A DNA stretch of 64,000 nt from Comamonadaceae bacterium G21597-S1 (GTDB lineage: Bacteria; Pseudomonadota; Gammaproteobacteria; Burkholderiales; Burkholderiaceae_C), in contig JAPWHR010000001.1 in assembly GCA_027214345.1 (NCBI GenBank), positions 124,001-188,000 on the forward strand, read 5' to 3'. Position 1 is the first letter of the stretch, and each line of letters begins with the position of its first letter. Shown piece after piece: positions 1 to 9,796 of this stretch. Position numbers and translations under genes: made by a program. The notes under the pieces are model-generated. The model was not told where the DNA came from. It was given only the letters and a program-made list of their open reading frames with translations, and did not search any database.

Positions 1-854
1 GGCCTCGTACATCAGGCGCAGCTTGCCGGGTTTGCCGGGTTCGCGCTTGTCCCAGGGGTACAGGAAGATGCCGCCGCGCGTGAGGATGCGGTGCACGTCG
101 GCCACCATGCTGGCGATCCAGCGCATGTTGAAGTCCTTGCCGCGCGGGCCTTCCGTGCCTTGCAGGCATTCGTCGATGTAGCGCTTCACCGGCGCGTCCC
201 AGTGCCGCATGTTGCTCATGTTGATCGCGAATTCCTTGGTGTCGGCCGGCACGGTGAGCCGCTCCTGGGTGAGCACGAAGGAGCCCTGTTCGCGGTCGAG
301 CGTGAACATGGCCACGCCGTCACCGACGGTCAGCACCAGCGTGGTCTGCGGGCCGTAGATGCAATAACCGGCCGCCACCTGCTTGTTGCCGGGTTGCAGG
401 AAGTCGGCCTCGGACACGCCCGCGCCGTTGTTCTCGGGCTTGCGCAACACGCTGAAGATGGTGCCGATGCTGACGTTGACGTCGACGTTGCTCGAGCCGT
501 CGAGCGGGTCGAACAGCAGCAGGTATTCGCCCTGGGGATACCGGTGCGGCACGACGTAGATGCCTTCCATCTCCTCGCTGGCCATGGCCGCGAGGTGGCC
601 GCCCCATTCGTTGGCCTCGATCAACACCTCGTTGGCGATGATGTCGAGCTGCTTCTGGATCTCGCCCTGCACGTTCTCGGTCTTGGCCGCGCCGAGCACG
701 CCGCCCAGCGCCCCCTTGTTGACGGCCTGGCTGATGCCCTTGCAGGCACGCGCGACGACCTCGAGCAGCAGCCGCAGGTCGGACGGGATCAGGTTGTGCA
801 CGCGCTGGTGTTCGACCAGGTAACGCGTCAGGGAGATCTTGTTGTTCGTTGCCA
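1..854 (-). CDS. fbp: Class I fructose-1,6-bisphosphatase (3' end outside window)
   Basis: Hydrolyses fructose 1,6-bisphosphate to fructose 6-phosphate and phosphate, a cytosolic step of gluconeogenesis and the Calvin cycle. The reading frame is open from the ATG at 852-854 to the window edge, giving 284 codons; class I enzymes are about 330-340 residues, so roughly 50 C-terminal residues lie outside. The metal-binding motif [17 protein letters not shown] is at about residues 116-132, preceded by SEEMEG near 93-98, and the sugar-phosphate region NMSNMRHW follows near 212-219. It is the last visible gene of a minus-strand run; pepN ends 24 bases upstream, so the two may be cotranscribed. The partner dab genes in this window make a Calvin-cycle role possible, but this gene alone does not show it. 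Confidence 0.95.
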
Positions 855-878
855 TGGTGTTGTGCGTGTCTTCAGTCT

Positions 879-3593
879 TCAGTCGGCCAGCGCGCGGCTG
901 ACCACCTCGCGCACGTCGTTGCTCAAGTCGGGTTTGGCAGCCACCTTGGCGATGGCCTCGCGGGCCGCGCTGCGGTAGGGTTCGGCCAGGCGGCTCCAGC
1001 GGTCCAGCGCGCGCGCCAGCCGGGCGGCCAGCTGCGGGTTGAAGGCGTCGATCTCGAGCACGCGCACACTCCAGAACTGGTAACCCGCCGCATCCTTGCG
1101 GTGGAACGCGGCGGCGTTGCCATTGCAATACGCGAACAGCAGGCTGCGCGCCCGGTTCGGGTTCTTCAGGTGGAAGTCGGGGTGGGACATCAGCCGGGTC
1201 ACCAGCGGCAGGATGTGGCCGTCGCGGTCGCTGGCGCCGGCCTGCAAGGAGAACCACTTGTCGAGCACCAGCTCGTCGCCCTTGAACATGGCGTGGAAAC
1301 GGCTCAAGGCCTCGCCCGCCAGCGGATGTGCACAACCCACCAGCGCCGACAGGGCGTGCAGGCGGTCGGTCATGTTGCCGGCCTGCTTGAAGCGCTCGAA
1401 GGCCTTGCCGGGCCACCTGTCGTTGTCCGCGCCCAGGCACAACATCGACAAGGCCATGCCGGCCAGCGCACGCCTGCCGCTGGACAGCGGGTCGGGGCGG
1501 TAGGCGCCGGTGTCGCGGTTGGCCTCCCAGGCCTGTTGCCAGTCGTCGGCCAGCGCCGTGGCCAGCTGCAGCCGCATCGACTCGCGCACCACGTGGATCT
1601 GCTGCGGGTCGACCACCGCGAGCTGGTCGGCGATGTAGCCCTCGGACGGCAGCGTCAGCGCCAGCTCCTTGAAGGCCGCGTCCAGGCTGTCGTGGCGCAG
1701 GATGCCGCGCATCGCGTCCAGGTATTGTGGCGTCAACACGTCGGCGACGGCCGGCCCGTCGGCCGGTTGCGCGAGCGCGGCCAGCGCGCAGCGCATGGCC
1801 AGGCGCTGGCCGGCTTCCCAGCGGTTGAACGGGTCGCTGTCGTGGGCCAGCAGATGCAGCAGCTGCGCATCGCTGTAGTCGAACTCCAGCACCACCGGCG
1901 CGCTGAAGCCGCGCAGGATGGACGGCACCGGTTCTGCCGAGACGTTGACGAAGGTGAAGGACTGCTCGGCCTCGCTGAGCACCAGGGTGCGCGGCACCAT
2001 GGTCGGCGCCGCTTCGTCGGCCAGCTGCAGCGGCAGGTCGTCGCCCTGCGGGCCGACGAGTCCGAGTGCGAGCGGGATCACGAACGGCTGCTTGTCGCCC
2101 TGGCCGGGCGTGGGCTTGCAGTTTTGCGTGAACGTGAGCGTGTAGCTGCCGGCGTCGGCGTCGTACCGGCCGACCGCCTTGACGTGTGGCGTGCCGGCCT
2201 GGCTGTACCAGCACTTGAACTGCGGCAGCAAGCGGGCCAGGTCGGACGCGGGGTTGGCATCGGCCTGGGCCTGGGCGAAGTCGTCGCAGGTCACGGCCTG
2301 GCCGTCGTGGCGCTCGAAATACAGCTGCATGCCCCGGGCGAAGCCGGCGCGCCCGACCAGGGTCTGCATCATGCGCACGACCTCGGCGCCTTTTTCGTAG
2401 ACGGTGACGGTGTAGAAGTTGTTGATCTCGACATAGCTGTCGGGCCGCACCGGGTGCGCCATCGGGCCCGCGTCCTCGGGGAACTGCGCGGTGCGCAATA
2501 CGCGCACGTCGTCGATGCGCTTGACGGCGCGGGCCGACGCGTCGGCGCACAGGTCCTGCGAGAACTCCTGGTCGCGGAACACCGTCAGGCCTTCCTTGAG
2601 GCTGAGCTGGAACCAGTCGCGGCAGGTCACGCGATTGCCGGTCCAGTTGTGGAAATACTCGTGGCCGACGACCGACTCGATGCCCGAGAAATCGGTGTCG
2701 GTGGCCGTGGCCTGGGTCGCCAGCACGTATTTCGTGTTGAAGATGTTCAGGCCCTTGTTCTCCATCGCGCCCATGTTGAAGTCGCTGGTGGCGACGATCA
2801 TGAAACGTTCCAGGTCCAGCGGCAGTCCGAAGCGCGCCTCGTCCCAGACGATGGAGGCAATCAGGGATTCCATCGCATGGTCGGTCTTGCCCAGGTCGCC
2901 GCGGCGCACGTAGATCTCCAGCAGGTGTTCCTTGCCGGCGCGCGAGACAATGCGTTGCTGGCGCGACTCCAGCTGGCCAGCCACCAGCGCGAACAGGTAA
3001 CACGGCTTGCGGTGCGGGTCCACCCAGCGTGCGAAATGCCGGCCGGCGTTGCCGTCGCCCGTCAGGTCGCCACTGGCTTCGAGGTTGCCGTTGGACAGCA
3101 GCACCGGGTAGGCGGCCTTGTTGGCGCGCAGCGTCACGGTGTAGGTGGCCATCACGTCCGGGCGGTCCAGGAAATACGTGATGCGCCGGAAGCCCTCGGC
3201 CTCGCACTGGGTGAAGAACGAGTTGTTGCTGACGTACAGCCCCATCAGCTTGGTGTTCTTGGCCGGCGCGCAGGTGGTGAAGATCTCGAGCTCGAAGGCG
3301 CCGGCCTCGGCCGCGGGCAGGTTGTCCAGCACCAGCTTGCCGCCGTCGATCTTGAACGAGGCGCTGGCACCGTTGACCAGCACCCGCGACAGGTTGAGCT
3401 CCTCGCCGTCCAGGCGCAGCGGCTGCACCGGCACGTCGGGGTTGCGGCGCAGCCGCATCTTGTTGAGCACCCGGGTCTTGGCCGGGTCGAGGTCGAAGGT
3501 CAGGTCGACGGTGTCGATCCAGAATGCGGGCGCGGTGTAGTCGGCACGCTGCACGCTCACTGCCGCGCCTTGTTGTTCGGGGGTATCAGGCAT
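879..3593 (-). CDS. pepN: Aminopeptidase N (M1 family)
   Basis: Zinc aminopeptidase that removes N-terminal residues from peptides during cytosolic protein turnover. The 904-residue length fits the bacterial PepN class (about 870-890). The substrate-anchoring GAMEN motif is at residues 275-279 and the zinc site HEYFH at 311-315, with the third ligand Glu near 334 in LKEGLTVF. No signal peptide is visible, as expected for a cytosolic enzyme. The ATG start overlaps the end of the upstream HAD phosphatase gene by 8 bases, and fbp begins 24 bases downstream, so this looks like a four-gene transcript prfB-HAD-pepN-fbp. An equally long open frame exists on the opposite strand but is a high-GC shadow. 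Confidence 0.96.
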   Translation of the reverse strand: MPDTPEQQGAAVSVQRADYTAPAFWIDTVDLTFDLDPAKTRVLNKMRLRRNPDVPVQPLRLDGEELNLSRVLVNGASASFKIDGGKLVLDNLPAAEAGAFELEIFTTCAPAKNTKLMGLYVSNNSFFTQCEAEGFRRITYFLDRPDVMATYTVTLRANKAAYPVLLSNGNLEASGDLTGDGNAGRHFARWVDPHRKPCYLFALVAGQLESRQQRIVSRAGKEHLLEIYVRRGDLGKTDHAMESLIASIVWDEARFGLPLDLERFMIVATSDFNMGAMENKGLNIFNTKYVLATQATATDTDFSGIESVVGHEYFHNWTGNRVTCRDWFQLSLKEGLTVFRDQEFSQDLCADASARAVKRIDDVRVLRTAQFPEDAGPMAHPVRPDSYVEINNFYTVTVYEKGAEVVRMMQTLVGRAGFARGMQLYFERHDGQAVTCDDFAQAQADANPASDLARLLPQFKCWYSQAGTPHVKAVGRYDADAGSYTLTFTQNCKPTPGQGDKQPFVIPLALGLVGPQGDDLPLQLADEAAPTMVPRTLVLSEAEQSFTFVNVSAEPVPSILRGFSAPVVLEFDYSDAQLLHLLAHDSDPFNRWEAGQRLAMRCALAALAQPADGPAVADVLTPQYLDAMRGILRHDSLDAAFKELALTLPSEGYIADQLAVVDPQQIHVVRESMRLQLATALADDWQQAWEANRDTGAYRPDPLSSGRRALAGMALSMLCLGADNDRWPGKAFERFKQAGNMTDRLHALSALVGCAHPLAGEALSRFHAMFKGDELVLDKWFSLQAGASDRDGHILPLVTRLMSHPDFHLKNPNRARSLLFAYCNGNAAAFHRKDAAGYQFWSVRVLEIDAFNPQLAARLARALDRWSRLAEPYRSAAREAIAKVAAKPDLSNDVREVVSRALAD

Positions 3594-4254
3594 GCAATGT
3601 CTCCAGAAAGTGGCTTTTCATCAGGTCGTGGTAGCTGGCGATATGCGCGATGACATGATCGCCGGCGAGTTCTTCGGCGCGGTGGCTGGTGCACACCGCC
3701 ACCGCCCGCATGCCGGCGCGACGGGCCGCCTCGATGCCGAAAGGTGCGTCCTCGAACACGATGCAGGCCTGCGGGTCGGCGCCGATGCGCCGGGCGGCCT
3801 CGAGAAAGATCGCCGGTTCGGGTTTGCCCGGCAGGCCTTCGTCACCGCCCACCAGGGCGTGGGGCAGCGGGTCCATCTGCAGGTGCCGCATCGCAAACGC
3901 GATGTTGTGCTTGTCGCCGGCCGTGCCCACGCCCAGGCGCAGCCCGCGCCGGTGGGCCTCGGCGAAAAACGCCTTGAATCCCGCCACCTCGGCAAACACC
4001 GGCGCGAACAGCTCGCGGTAGATCTCTTCCTTCTGGTGGATCAGCGCCCAGCACTCCTGCGGCTCCATGATGCGGCCGAACAGCTGCTCCATGCATTCGG
4101 CGCCGGTGCGTCCGGTGGTGCGGCGCAGCAACTCGGCCACGTCGATGTCGATGCCGTGCCGGTTGGCGAACGCCACCCAGCTCCTGGCATGGTAGGGCAT
4201 CGAATCGATCATGGTGCCGTCCATGTCGAAGATCAGGCCTTGCACCCGTGCCAT
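3586..4254 (-). CDS. HAD-superfamily phosphatase (beta-phosphoglucomutase-like)
   Basis: A 222-residue haloacid-dehalogenase-type hydrolase, probably a sugar-phosphate or other small-metabolite phosphatase; the substrate cannot be read from sequence. Motif I is FDMDGTMIDS near residues 8-17 with the nucleophile and acid Asp pair. The helical cap follows. Motif III Lys lies around GKPEPAIFL near residues 137-145, and the acidic motif IV is FEDAPFGIEAA. The ATG at 4252-4254 shares one base with the prfB stop (TGATG); a GTG one codon upstream is an alternative start. The 3' end overlaps the pepN start by 8 bases, so the gene is translationally linked on both sides. Confidence 0.85.
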   Translation of the reverse strand: MARVQGLIFDMDGTMIDSMPYHARSWVAFANRHGIDIDVAELLRRTTGRTGAECMEQLFGRIMEPQECWALIHQKEEIYRELFAPVFAEVAGFKAFFAEAHRRGLRLGVGTAGDKHNIAFAMRHLQMDPLPHALVGGDEGLPGKPEPAIFLEAARRIGADPQACIVFEDAPFGIEAARRAGMRAVAVCTSHRAEELAGDHVIAHIASYHDLMKSHFLETLHA

Positions 4255-5358
4255 CACACGCCCTGCTTGAGCGACGCTTCGATGAACACGTCCAGGTCGC
4301 CGTCGAGCACCTTCTGCGTGGCCGAGACCTCGACGTTGGTGCGCAGGTCCTTGATGCGGCTGTTGTCCAGCACGTAGCTGCGGATCTGGTGGCCCCAGCC
4401 GACGTCGGTCTTGGTGTCCTCGAGCTTTTGCTGCTCCTCCTGCTGCTTGCGCAACTCATGGTCGTACAGCTTGGAGCGCAGCCGCTTCCAGGCCACGTCG
4501 CGGTTGCTGTGCTGGCTGCGGCCGTCCTGGCACTGCACGACGATGCCGGTGGGGATGTGCGTGAGCCGCACCGCCGAATCGGTCTTGTTGATGTGCTGGC
4601 CGCCGGCGCCGCTGGCGCGGTAGGTGTCGGTGCGCACGTCGGCCGGATTGATCTCGATCTCGATCGAGTCGTCGATCTCCGGGTAGACGAACACGCTGGC
4701 AAAACTGGTGTGGCGCCCGCCCGAGGAGTCGAATGGCGACTTGCGCACCAGCCGATGCACGCCGGTCTCGGTGCGCAGCAATCCGAAGGCGTATTCGCCC
4801 TCGACCTTGATCGTCGCGCCCTTGATGCCGGCGGTGTCGCCGGGGGATTCGTCCTCGATGGTGGTCGAGAAGCCCTTGCGTTCGGCGTAGCGCAGGTACT
4901 GGCGCAGCAGCATGCTGGCCCAGTCGCAGGCCTCGGTGCCGCCGGCGCCGGCCTGGATGTCGATGAAGCAGTTCAGCGGGTCGGCCGGCTTGTTGAACAT
5001 GCGCAGGAACTCGAGTTTCTCGATTTCCGCCGCAAGCTTGGCGGTGTCGCGCTCGATCTGCAGCAGGCTGTCCTCGTCACCCTCGTCCTTGCTCATGTCG
5101 TAGAGCTCGGAGTTGTCGGCCAGCTCGGTCGTGAGCCGGCCCAGCGACAACACGACGGAGTCGAGCGATTTTTTTTCGCGCCCGAGTTCCTGGGCTTTCT
5201 TGGGGTCGTTCCAGACCGCGGGGTCTTCCAGCGAGGCGTTGACCGTCCTCAGGCGTTCGGCTTTGGCATCGTAGTCAAAGATACCCCCGTAACTCTTGGG
5301 TGCGCTCCGACAGGTCCTCGAGTTGGCTGCCGATCTGGTTGATGTGTACTGCGTCCAT
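4254..5358 (-). CDS. prfB: Peptide chain release factor 2, made by programmed +1 frameshift
   Basis: Recognises UGA and UAA stop codons and triggers peptide release on the ribosome. The gene is read in two parts. A 27-codon leader starts at the ATG at 5356-5358 ([20 protein letters not shown]) and ends at an in-frame UGA at 5275-5277. The ribosome shifts +1 on CUU-UGA-C and continues from 5276 down to the stop at 4254. The internal Shine-Dalgarno-like GGGGG sits just before the slip codons, as in the well-studied E. coli autoregulatory site. The full product is 367 residues, close to the 365 of E. coli. The anticodon-like SPF tripeptide ([14 protein letters not shown]) and the catalytic GGQ ([12 protein letters not shown]) are both present. 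RF2 scarcity promotes the shift and thus its own synthesis. Confidence 0.97.
5275..5290 (-). promoter_or_regulatory. prfB programmed frameshift site
   Basis: On the minus strand the run is GGGGG-TAT-CTT-TGA-C. It combines a Shine-Dalgarno-like purine run, the slippery CUU codon, and the UGA stop that RF2 itself reads. The peptide before the stop (..ELRGYL) and after the shift (DYDAKAE..) joins into a normal RF2 N terminus. Established mechanism for prfB; seen directly here. Confidence 0.95.
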
Positions 5359-5414
5359 GGTGCGTGTCCTGGTAGGAAGAATGTCGAAACAACCGGGCAT
5401 TTTCTCACGCCCCA

Positions 5415-6347
5415 TCAGCCGCCCAGAAACGGCTCCAGCAAGGCGGCCAGTTGCCCGGGCTGGTCGTGGTGCAGCATGTGGCCGGCATCGTCGACGACCG
5501 CGATCCGGCAGTCGGGCACCGACTGCAGCCGCTCGTGGTACTGCTCGCGGGTGAAGCGGCCCCTCCACCATTGCCACATGGCGTCGTCCGACGCTTCCAC
5601 GGCCAGCAGCGGCATCGTGATGCGCTTGTAGATCTCGAGCAACTCGTCCACGCGCAGCAGCTGGGCGTTGATGATCTTGTGCGCCGGGTCGCCCAGGATC
5701 TCCCACTGCCCCTGGGCGTTCTCGCGCGCCCAGTGGCCGGCAAGCCATTCGGCCTTGTCGCGTCCGGCCGGGTCGCGCGCCAGCCGCGGGTTGGTCTTGG
5801 CCAGGCGCCGCGCCACGCCGTCCACGGTGTCGTAGGGCCGCAGCGCCAGTTCGCCGCGGCGGAACTTCTTCAACTGGTCCAGCCAGTCGGCATACCGGCC
5901 GGGGGCCTGCGCCGGTTCGGTGGGGGGGCCGCCGAATCCCTCGAGGTTGACCAGGCGGCGCACCCGTTCGGGCCGGATGCCGGCATAGAACATCGCCACG
6001 TTGCCGCCCAGGCTGTGGCCGACCAGGTCGATCGGCGTCTCGGGCGAGAAGTGGTCGACCAGGAATTCCAGGTCGGCGATGTAGTCGGGGAACCAGTAGT
6101 TGTCGACGCCGCCGCCGTCGGTGTCGCCATACCCGCGCCAGTCCGGTGCGATGATGAAACGCTCCCGCACGAAGGTGTCGGACAAGGCGTCGACGACGAA
6201 CTGGAACGAGGCGGCCACGTCCATCCAGCCGTGCAGCAGCACCAGCGGAGCCTGGCCGGGCACGGGTTCACCCCAGCAGCGCACGTTGTAGGGCAGGCCG
6301 CGGATGGGCACGCGCACGCAGCGCGAAGGTCGTTTGACTTGGTACAT
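5415..6347 (-). CDS. Alpha/beta-fold hydrolase
   Basis: A soluble hydrolase of about 310 residues with unknown substrate. The oxyanion region is LVLLHGWMD, the nucleophile elbow is GHSLGGN with Ser as nucleophile, and the probable catalytic His is in DDAGHMLHHDQP near the C terminus. The pattern matches esterase or epoxide-hydrolase-like members of the alpha/beta family. It lies 56 bases upstream of prfB on the same strand and is divergent from the acyl-CoA synthetase gene, with almost no room for separate promoters. Two ATGs (6359 and 6347, minus strand) are possible starts; neither has a convincing ribosome site. I prefer the second. Confidence 0.85.
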   Translation of the reverse strand: MYQVKRPSRCVRVPIRGLPYNVRCWGEPVPGQAPLVLLHGWMDVAASFQFVVDALSDTFVRERFIIAPDWRGYGDTDGGGVDNYWFPDYIADLEFLVDHFSPETPIDLVGHSLGGNVAMFYAGIRPERVRRLVNLEGFGGPPTEPAQAPGRYADWLDQLKKFRRGELALRPYDTVDGVARRLAKTNPRLARDPAGRDKAEWLAGHWARENAQGQWEILGDPAHKIINAQLLRVDELLEIYKRITMPLLAVEASDDAMWQWWRGRFTREQYHERLQSVPDCRIAVVDDAGHMLHHDQPGQLAALLEPFLGG

Positions 6348-6372
6348 TACGGCGATCATAAGGAGACAAGGC

Positions 6373-8169
6373 GTGGCACGCAGTCAACTGAAGGACAAGG
6401 CGCCGGCAGCGCTGGCGCACGACCATTACGCCGCCATGCATGGCGGATTCGGCTGGCATGTGCCGGAGCGTTTCAACATGGCGCAGGCCTGCTGCGGCCG
6501 CTGGGCGGGCCGGGGCGACGCCGCCAGCCGGGTCGCGGTGGTGGCCGACGGCACCGGGCTGACTCCGGTGAGCTGGTCGTACGCGCAGCTGCAGCAGGCG
6601 GCCAACCGGCTGTCCAACGCGCTGGCGGTGCTGGGCGTGGAGCGGGGCGACCGGGTCGCCATCGTGTTGCCGCAGCGCTTCGAGACCGCGGTGGCCTACA
6701 TGGCGGTGCTGCAGCTCGGCGCGGTCGCGATGCCGTTGTCGATGCTGTTCGGCCCCGAGGCGCTGGAGTTCCGCCTGCACGACAGCGAGGCGGTAGTCGC
6801 GATCTGCGACGCCGTGGCCATCGAGGCGCTGGAGTCGGTGCGCGAGAACTGCCCGTTGCTGCGCAGCGTGATCCGGGTCGGCGACCGTGCCGGCGACCGC
6901 AACCCCGGCTACGAGGCCGTGCTCGCGCAGGAGTCGGACCGTTTCACGCCCTGCGACACCCGGGCCGACGAGGCCGCGGTGCTGATCTATACCAGCGGCA
7001 CCACCGGGCAACCCAAGGGCGCGCTGATCGCGCACCGCGGCCTGATCGGCAACCTCAGCGGTTTCGTGTGCAGCCAGAACTGGTTCGGCTTCGACCCGCT
7101 GCATCCGGGCTCGGACTCGAACGCGGTGTTCTGGTCGCCGGCCGACTGGGCCTGGACCGGCGGCCTGATGGACGCCTTGTTGCCCACGCTGTATTTCGGC
7201 CGGCCCATCGTGGCCTGGAACGGCCGCTTCAGCCCGCAGGCCGCCTTCGAGCTGATGGAGCGCCACGCGGTGACGCACAGCTTCATCTTTCCGACCGCGC
7301 TCAAGGCCATGATGAAGGCCTGTCCCGAGCCGAAGCAGCAGTTCCGCCTGCAACTGCAGGCCATCATGAGCGCCGGCGAAGCGGTCGGCGATGCGGTGTT
7401 CGACTATTGCCGCGAGCGGCTCGGCGTCGTCGTCAATGAGATGTTCGGCCAGACCGAGATCAACTACATCGTCGGCAACTGCACCATGAACGACCAGCGC
7501 GCCGGCGGCGTCGGCTGGCCCGCCAAGCCCGGCAGCATGGGCAAAGGGTACCCCGGCCACCGGGTCATGGTCATCGACGAGGACGGCAACGAGTGCCCGG
7601 TCGGCGTGCCGGGCGACGTGGCGGTGAACCGCTACGACGTGCATGGCAAGCCGGACCCGGTGTTTTTCATGGGTTACTGGAAAAACCCGGCCGCCACCGC
7701 GGCCCGGTTCACCGGCGACTGGTGCCGCACCGGCGACCTGGCCACGCGCGACGCCGACGGCTACCTCTGGTACCAGGGCCGCGCCGACGACGTGTTCAAG
7801 GCCGCCGGCTACCGCATCGGGCCGGGCGAGATCGAGAACTGCCTGGTCAAGCATCCGGCGGTGCTCAATGCCGCCGTCGTGCCCAAGCCCGATCCGGCGC
7901 GCGGCGCGCTGGTCAAGGCCTACGTGGTGCTGGCGCCGGACGCCGCCGCGCAGCGCCGGGCGCAGCCGGGCCCGGACGTTGACGACCGCCTGATCGCCCA
8001 GCTACAGGCCCATGTGCGCGGCAAGCTCGCGCCCTACGAATACCCCAAGGAGATCGAATTCGTCACCGAGCTGCCGATGACCACCACGGGCAAGGTGCAG
8101 CGGCGGGTGTTGCGGCTGCAGGAGGAGGAACGGGCACAGCAGCGAGCGGTGTCGGGAACGGGCGTCTAA
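6373..8169 (+). CDS. AMP-forming acyl-CoA synthetase (acetyl/medium-chain type)
   Basis: Adenylate-forming ligase that activates a carboxylic acid with ATP and transfers it to CoA; the acid is not identifiable from sequence. The ATP-binding P-loop YTSGTTGQPKGA is near residue 210, the aromatic motif MFGQTEINYIVG near 357, and the hinge and CoA motifs YLWYQGRADDVFKAAGYRIG near 460-480. The A10 Lys is in TTGKVQRRVL near the C terminus. The start is GTG at 6373, chosen because AGGAG at 6361-6365 lies 7 bases before it; upstream in-frame codons run into the divergent hydrolase gene. Product 598 residues, normal for MACS or acetyl-CoA synthetase-like enzymes. Confidence 0.9.
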   Translation: MARSQLKDKAPAALAHDHYAAMHGGFGWHVPERFNMAQACCGRWAGRGDAASRVAVVADGTGLTPVSWSYAQLQQAANRLSNALAVLGVERGDRVAIVLPQRFETAVAYMAVLQLGAVAMPLSMLFGPEALEFRLHDSEAVVAICDAVAIEALESVRENCPLLRSVIRVGDRAGDRNPGYEAVLAQESDRFTPCDTRADEAAVLIYTSGTTGQPKGALIAHRGLIGNLSGFVCSQNWFGFDPLHPGSDSNAVFWSPADWAWTGGLMDALLPTLYFGRPIVAWNGRFSPQAAFELMERHAVTHSFIFPTALKAMMKACPEPKQQFRLQLQAIMSAGEAVGDAVFDYCRERLGVVVNEMFGQTEINYIVGNCTMNDQRAGGVGWPAKPGSMGKGYPGHRVMVIDEDGNECPVGVPGDVAVNRYDVHGKPDPVFFMGYWKNPAATAARFTGDWCRTGDLATRDADGYLWYQGRADDVFKAAGYRIGPGEIENCLVKHPAVLNAAVVPKPDPARGALVKAYVVLAPDAAAQRRAQPGPDVDDRLIAQLQAHVRGKLAPYEYPKEIEFVTELPMTTTGKVQRRVLRLQEEERAQQRAVSGTGV

Positions 8170-8200
8170 ACTCGGCATTCATACGATGAATGGGGATCCG

Positions 8201-9262
8201 ATGAATAAAGTCCAGCTTGGTCACAGCGACCTGCATGTCACGCCCATCTGCCTGGGCACGATGACCTTCGGCGAACAGGTGTCCGAGGCCGACGCTTTCG
8301 CCATCATGGACCGTGCCTACGAGCGCGGTATCGATTTCCTGGACACCGCCGAGATGTATTCGGTGCCCACGCGCGCGGCGACCTATGGTGCGACCGAGGC
8401 CATCATCGGCCGCTGGCTCCAGGCGCGTCCGGGCCTGCGCAACAAGCTGGTGATCGCCTCCAAGGTGGCCGGCCCCTCGCGCGGCATGGACTGGGTGCGC
8501 GAGGGCCCGGGCATGACACCGGACGACATCCGCCGCTCCTGCGACAACAGCCTGCAGCGGCTGCAGACCGACGTCATCGACCTGTACCAGATCCATTGGC
8601 CCGAGCGCCATGTGCCGTCGTTCGGATCGATGTATTACGACCCCGCCAAGGAGCGCTCCGCCACGACGCTGCACGAACAGCTCGAGGCCCTGTCCGGGCT
8701 GGTCCGGGCCGGCAAGCTGCGCCATATCGGCCTGTCCAACGAGACGCCGTACGGCGTGCACGAGTTCGTGCGGTTGGCCGAGCAACACGGCCTGTCGCGC
8801 GTGGTGTCGATCCAGAACCCGTATTGCCTGGTCAACCGCAGCTACGACAACGGCCTTGACGAGACCTGCCACCGGCTGGGCGTGTCGCTACTGGCGTATT
8901 CGCCACTGGGGTTCGGCCTGTTGACCGGCAAATACGATGCCAGCGGCACCGAAGGGCCCGATGCGCCCAAGGGTGCGCGTATTTCCAGTTACGAGTCGGT
9001 GCGCAAGCAGCGCTGGGGACGGCCGGAATCGCTGGCCGGTGCCCGACGCTACAACGCGCTGGCACGCGAACACGGCCTGAGCCCGACGCAGCTGGCGCTG
9101 GCCTTTTGCTACACCAACTGGCGGGTGGCCAGCACCATCATCGGCGTCACCAGCGTGGCCCAACTCGACGAATGCCTGGATGCCTGGGGTACGGTCCTGT
9201 CGCCCGAGCTGCTGGCCGCGATCGATGCCATCCGGTGGGAGCTGCGCGACCCGGCCCAGTGA
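8201..9262 (+). CDS. Aldo/keto reductase, Tas-like
   Basis: NADP(H)-dependent oxidoreductase of the aldo/keto reductase superfamily, similar in start and length to E. coli Tas. The barrel begins with NKVQLGHSDLHVTPICLGTM. The catalytic Asp and Tyr fall in FLDTAEMYSVP, the Lys in VIASKVAG, and the His in YQIHWPERH; the C-terminal cofactor region includes TIIGVTSVAQLDE. The ATG at 8201 follows GGGGAT at 8191-8196 and gives the family's normal N terminus; an ATG at 8186 would add five residues. Its stop overlaps the next ATG as TGATG, so ybaK translation is coupled to it. Confidence 0.9.
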   Translation: MNKVQLGHSDLHVTPICLGTMTFGEQVSEADAFAIMDRAYERGIDFLDTAEMYSVPTRAATYGATEAIIGRWLQARPGLRNKLVIASKVAGPSRGMDWVREGPGMTPDDIRRSCDNSLQRLQTDVIDLYQIHWPERHVPSFGSMYYDPAKERSATTLHEQLEALSGLVRAGKLRHIGLSNETPYGVHEFVRLAEQHGLSRVVSIQNPYCLVNRSYDNGLDETCHRLGVSLLAYSPLGFGLLTGKYDASGTEGPDAPKGARISSYESVRKQRWGRPESLAGARRYNALAREHGLSPTQLALAFCYTNWRVASTIIGVTSVAQLDECLDAWGTVLSPELLAAIDAIRWELRDPAQ

Positions 9263-9753
9263 TGGCGAAGAAGGCGCACGTCAGCGAGACGCCGGCCACC
9301 GCGCTGCTGCGTGCGCACGGCGTGGCGTTCACCGAGCATCCCTACGAATACCTCGAACACGGCGGGGCCCAGCACAGCGCCGAGGTGCTGGGCGAGGATC
9401 CGTACGCCGTGGTCAAGACGCTGGTGATGCAGGACGAACGGGCCCGGCCGTTGCTGGTGCTGATGCACGGCAACCGCAAGGTCAGCACGCGCAACCTGGC
9501 GCGGCAGATCGGTTGCAAGTCGGTCGAACCCTGCGCGGTCGACGTGGCGAACCGGCACAGCGGTTACCTGGTGGGTGGCACCTCGCCGTTCGGCACGCGC
9601 AAGCAGATGCCGGTGTACATCGAGCAGACCATCCTGGAGTTGCCGCGCATCCTGATCAACGGCGGGCGCCGGGGTTTCCTGGTCGGCCTGGCGCCCGAGG
9701 TGTGCGTGCGCCTGCTCGGCGCCAGGCCGGTATCGTGCGCGCTGGCAGAATGA
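9262..9753 (+). CDS. ybaK: Cys-tRNA(Pro) deacylase, YbaK/EbsC family
   Basis: Trans-editing factor that hydrolyses Cys-tRNA(Pro) formed by error by prolyl-tRNA synthetase. Product 163 residues, typical of YbaK. Family marks are the start (TPATALLRAHGVAFTEHPYEY), the conserved Lys in VVKTLVM, the VSTRNLAR stretch, and the glycine-rich VGGTSPFGTRKQMPVY. Start chosen at the ATG sharing one base with the aldo/keto reductase stop; a longer frame upstream is a shadow of that gene. Family identity is clear; exact editing specificity is by homology. Confidence 0.92.
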   Translation: MAKKAHVSETPATALLRAHGVAFTEHPYEYLEHGGAQHSAEVLGEDPYAVVKTLVMQDERARPLLVLMHGNRKVSTRNLARQIGCKSVEPCAVDVANRHSGYLVGGTSPFGTRKQMPVYIEQTILELPRILINGGRRGFLVGLAPEVCVRLLGARPVSCALAE

Positions 9754-9796
9754 CGCCAGAACGGCGCCGACCCGGGTGCTGCGGAGACATTGACTG

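Noticed and set aside
849-3653. 934-codon open frame on the plus strand opposite pepN
   Set aside because: It mirrors pepN, has no family features and is rich in Arg, Ala, Gln and His, as expected for the antisense of a high-GC gene.
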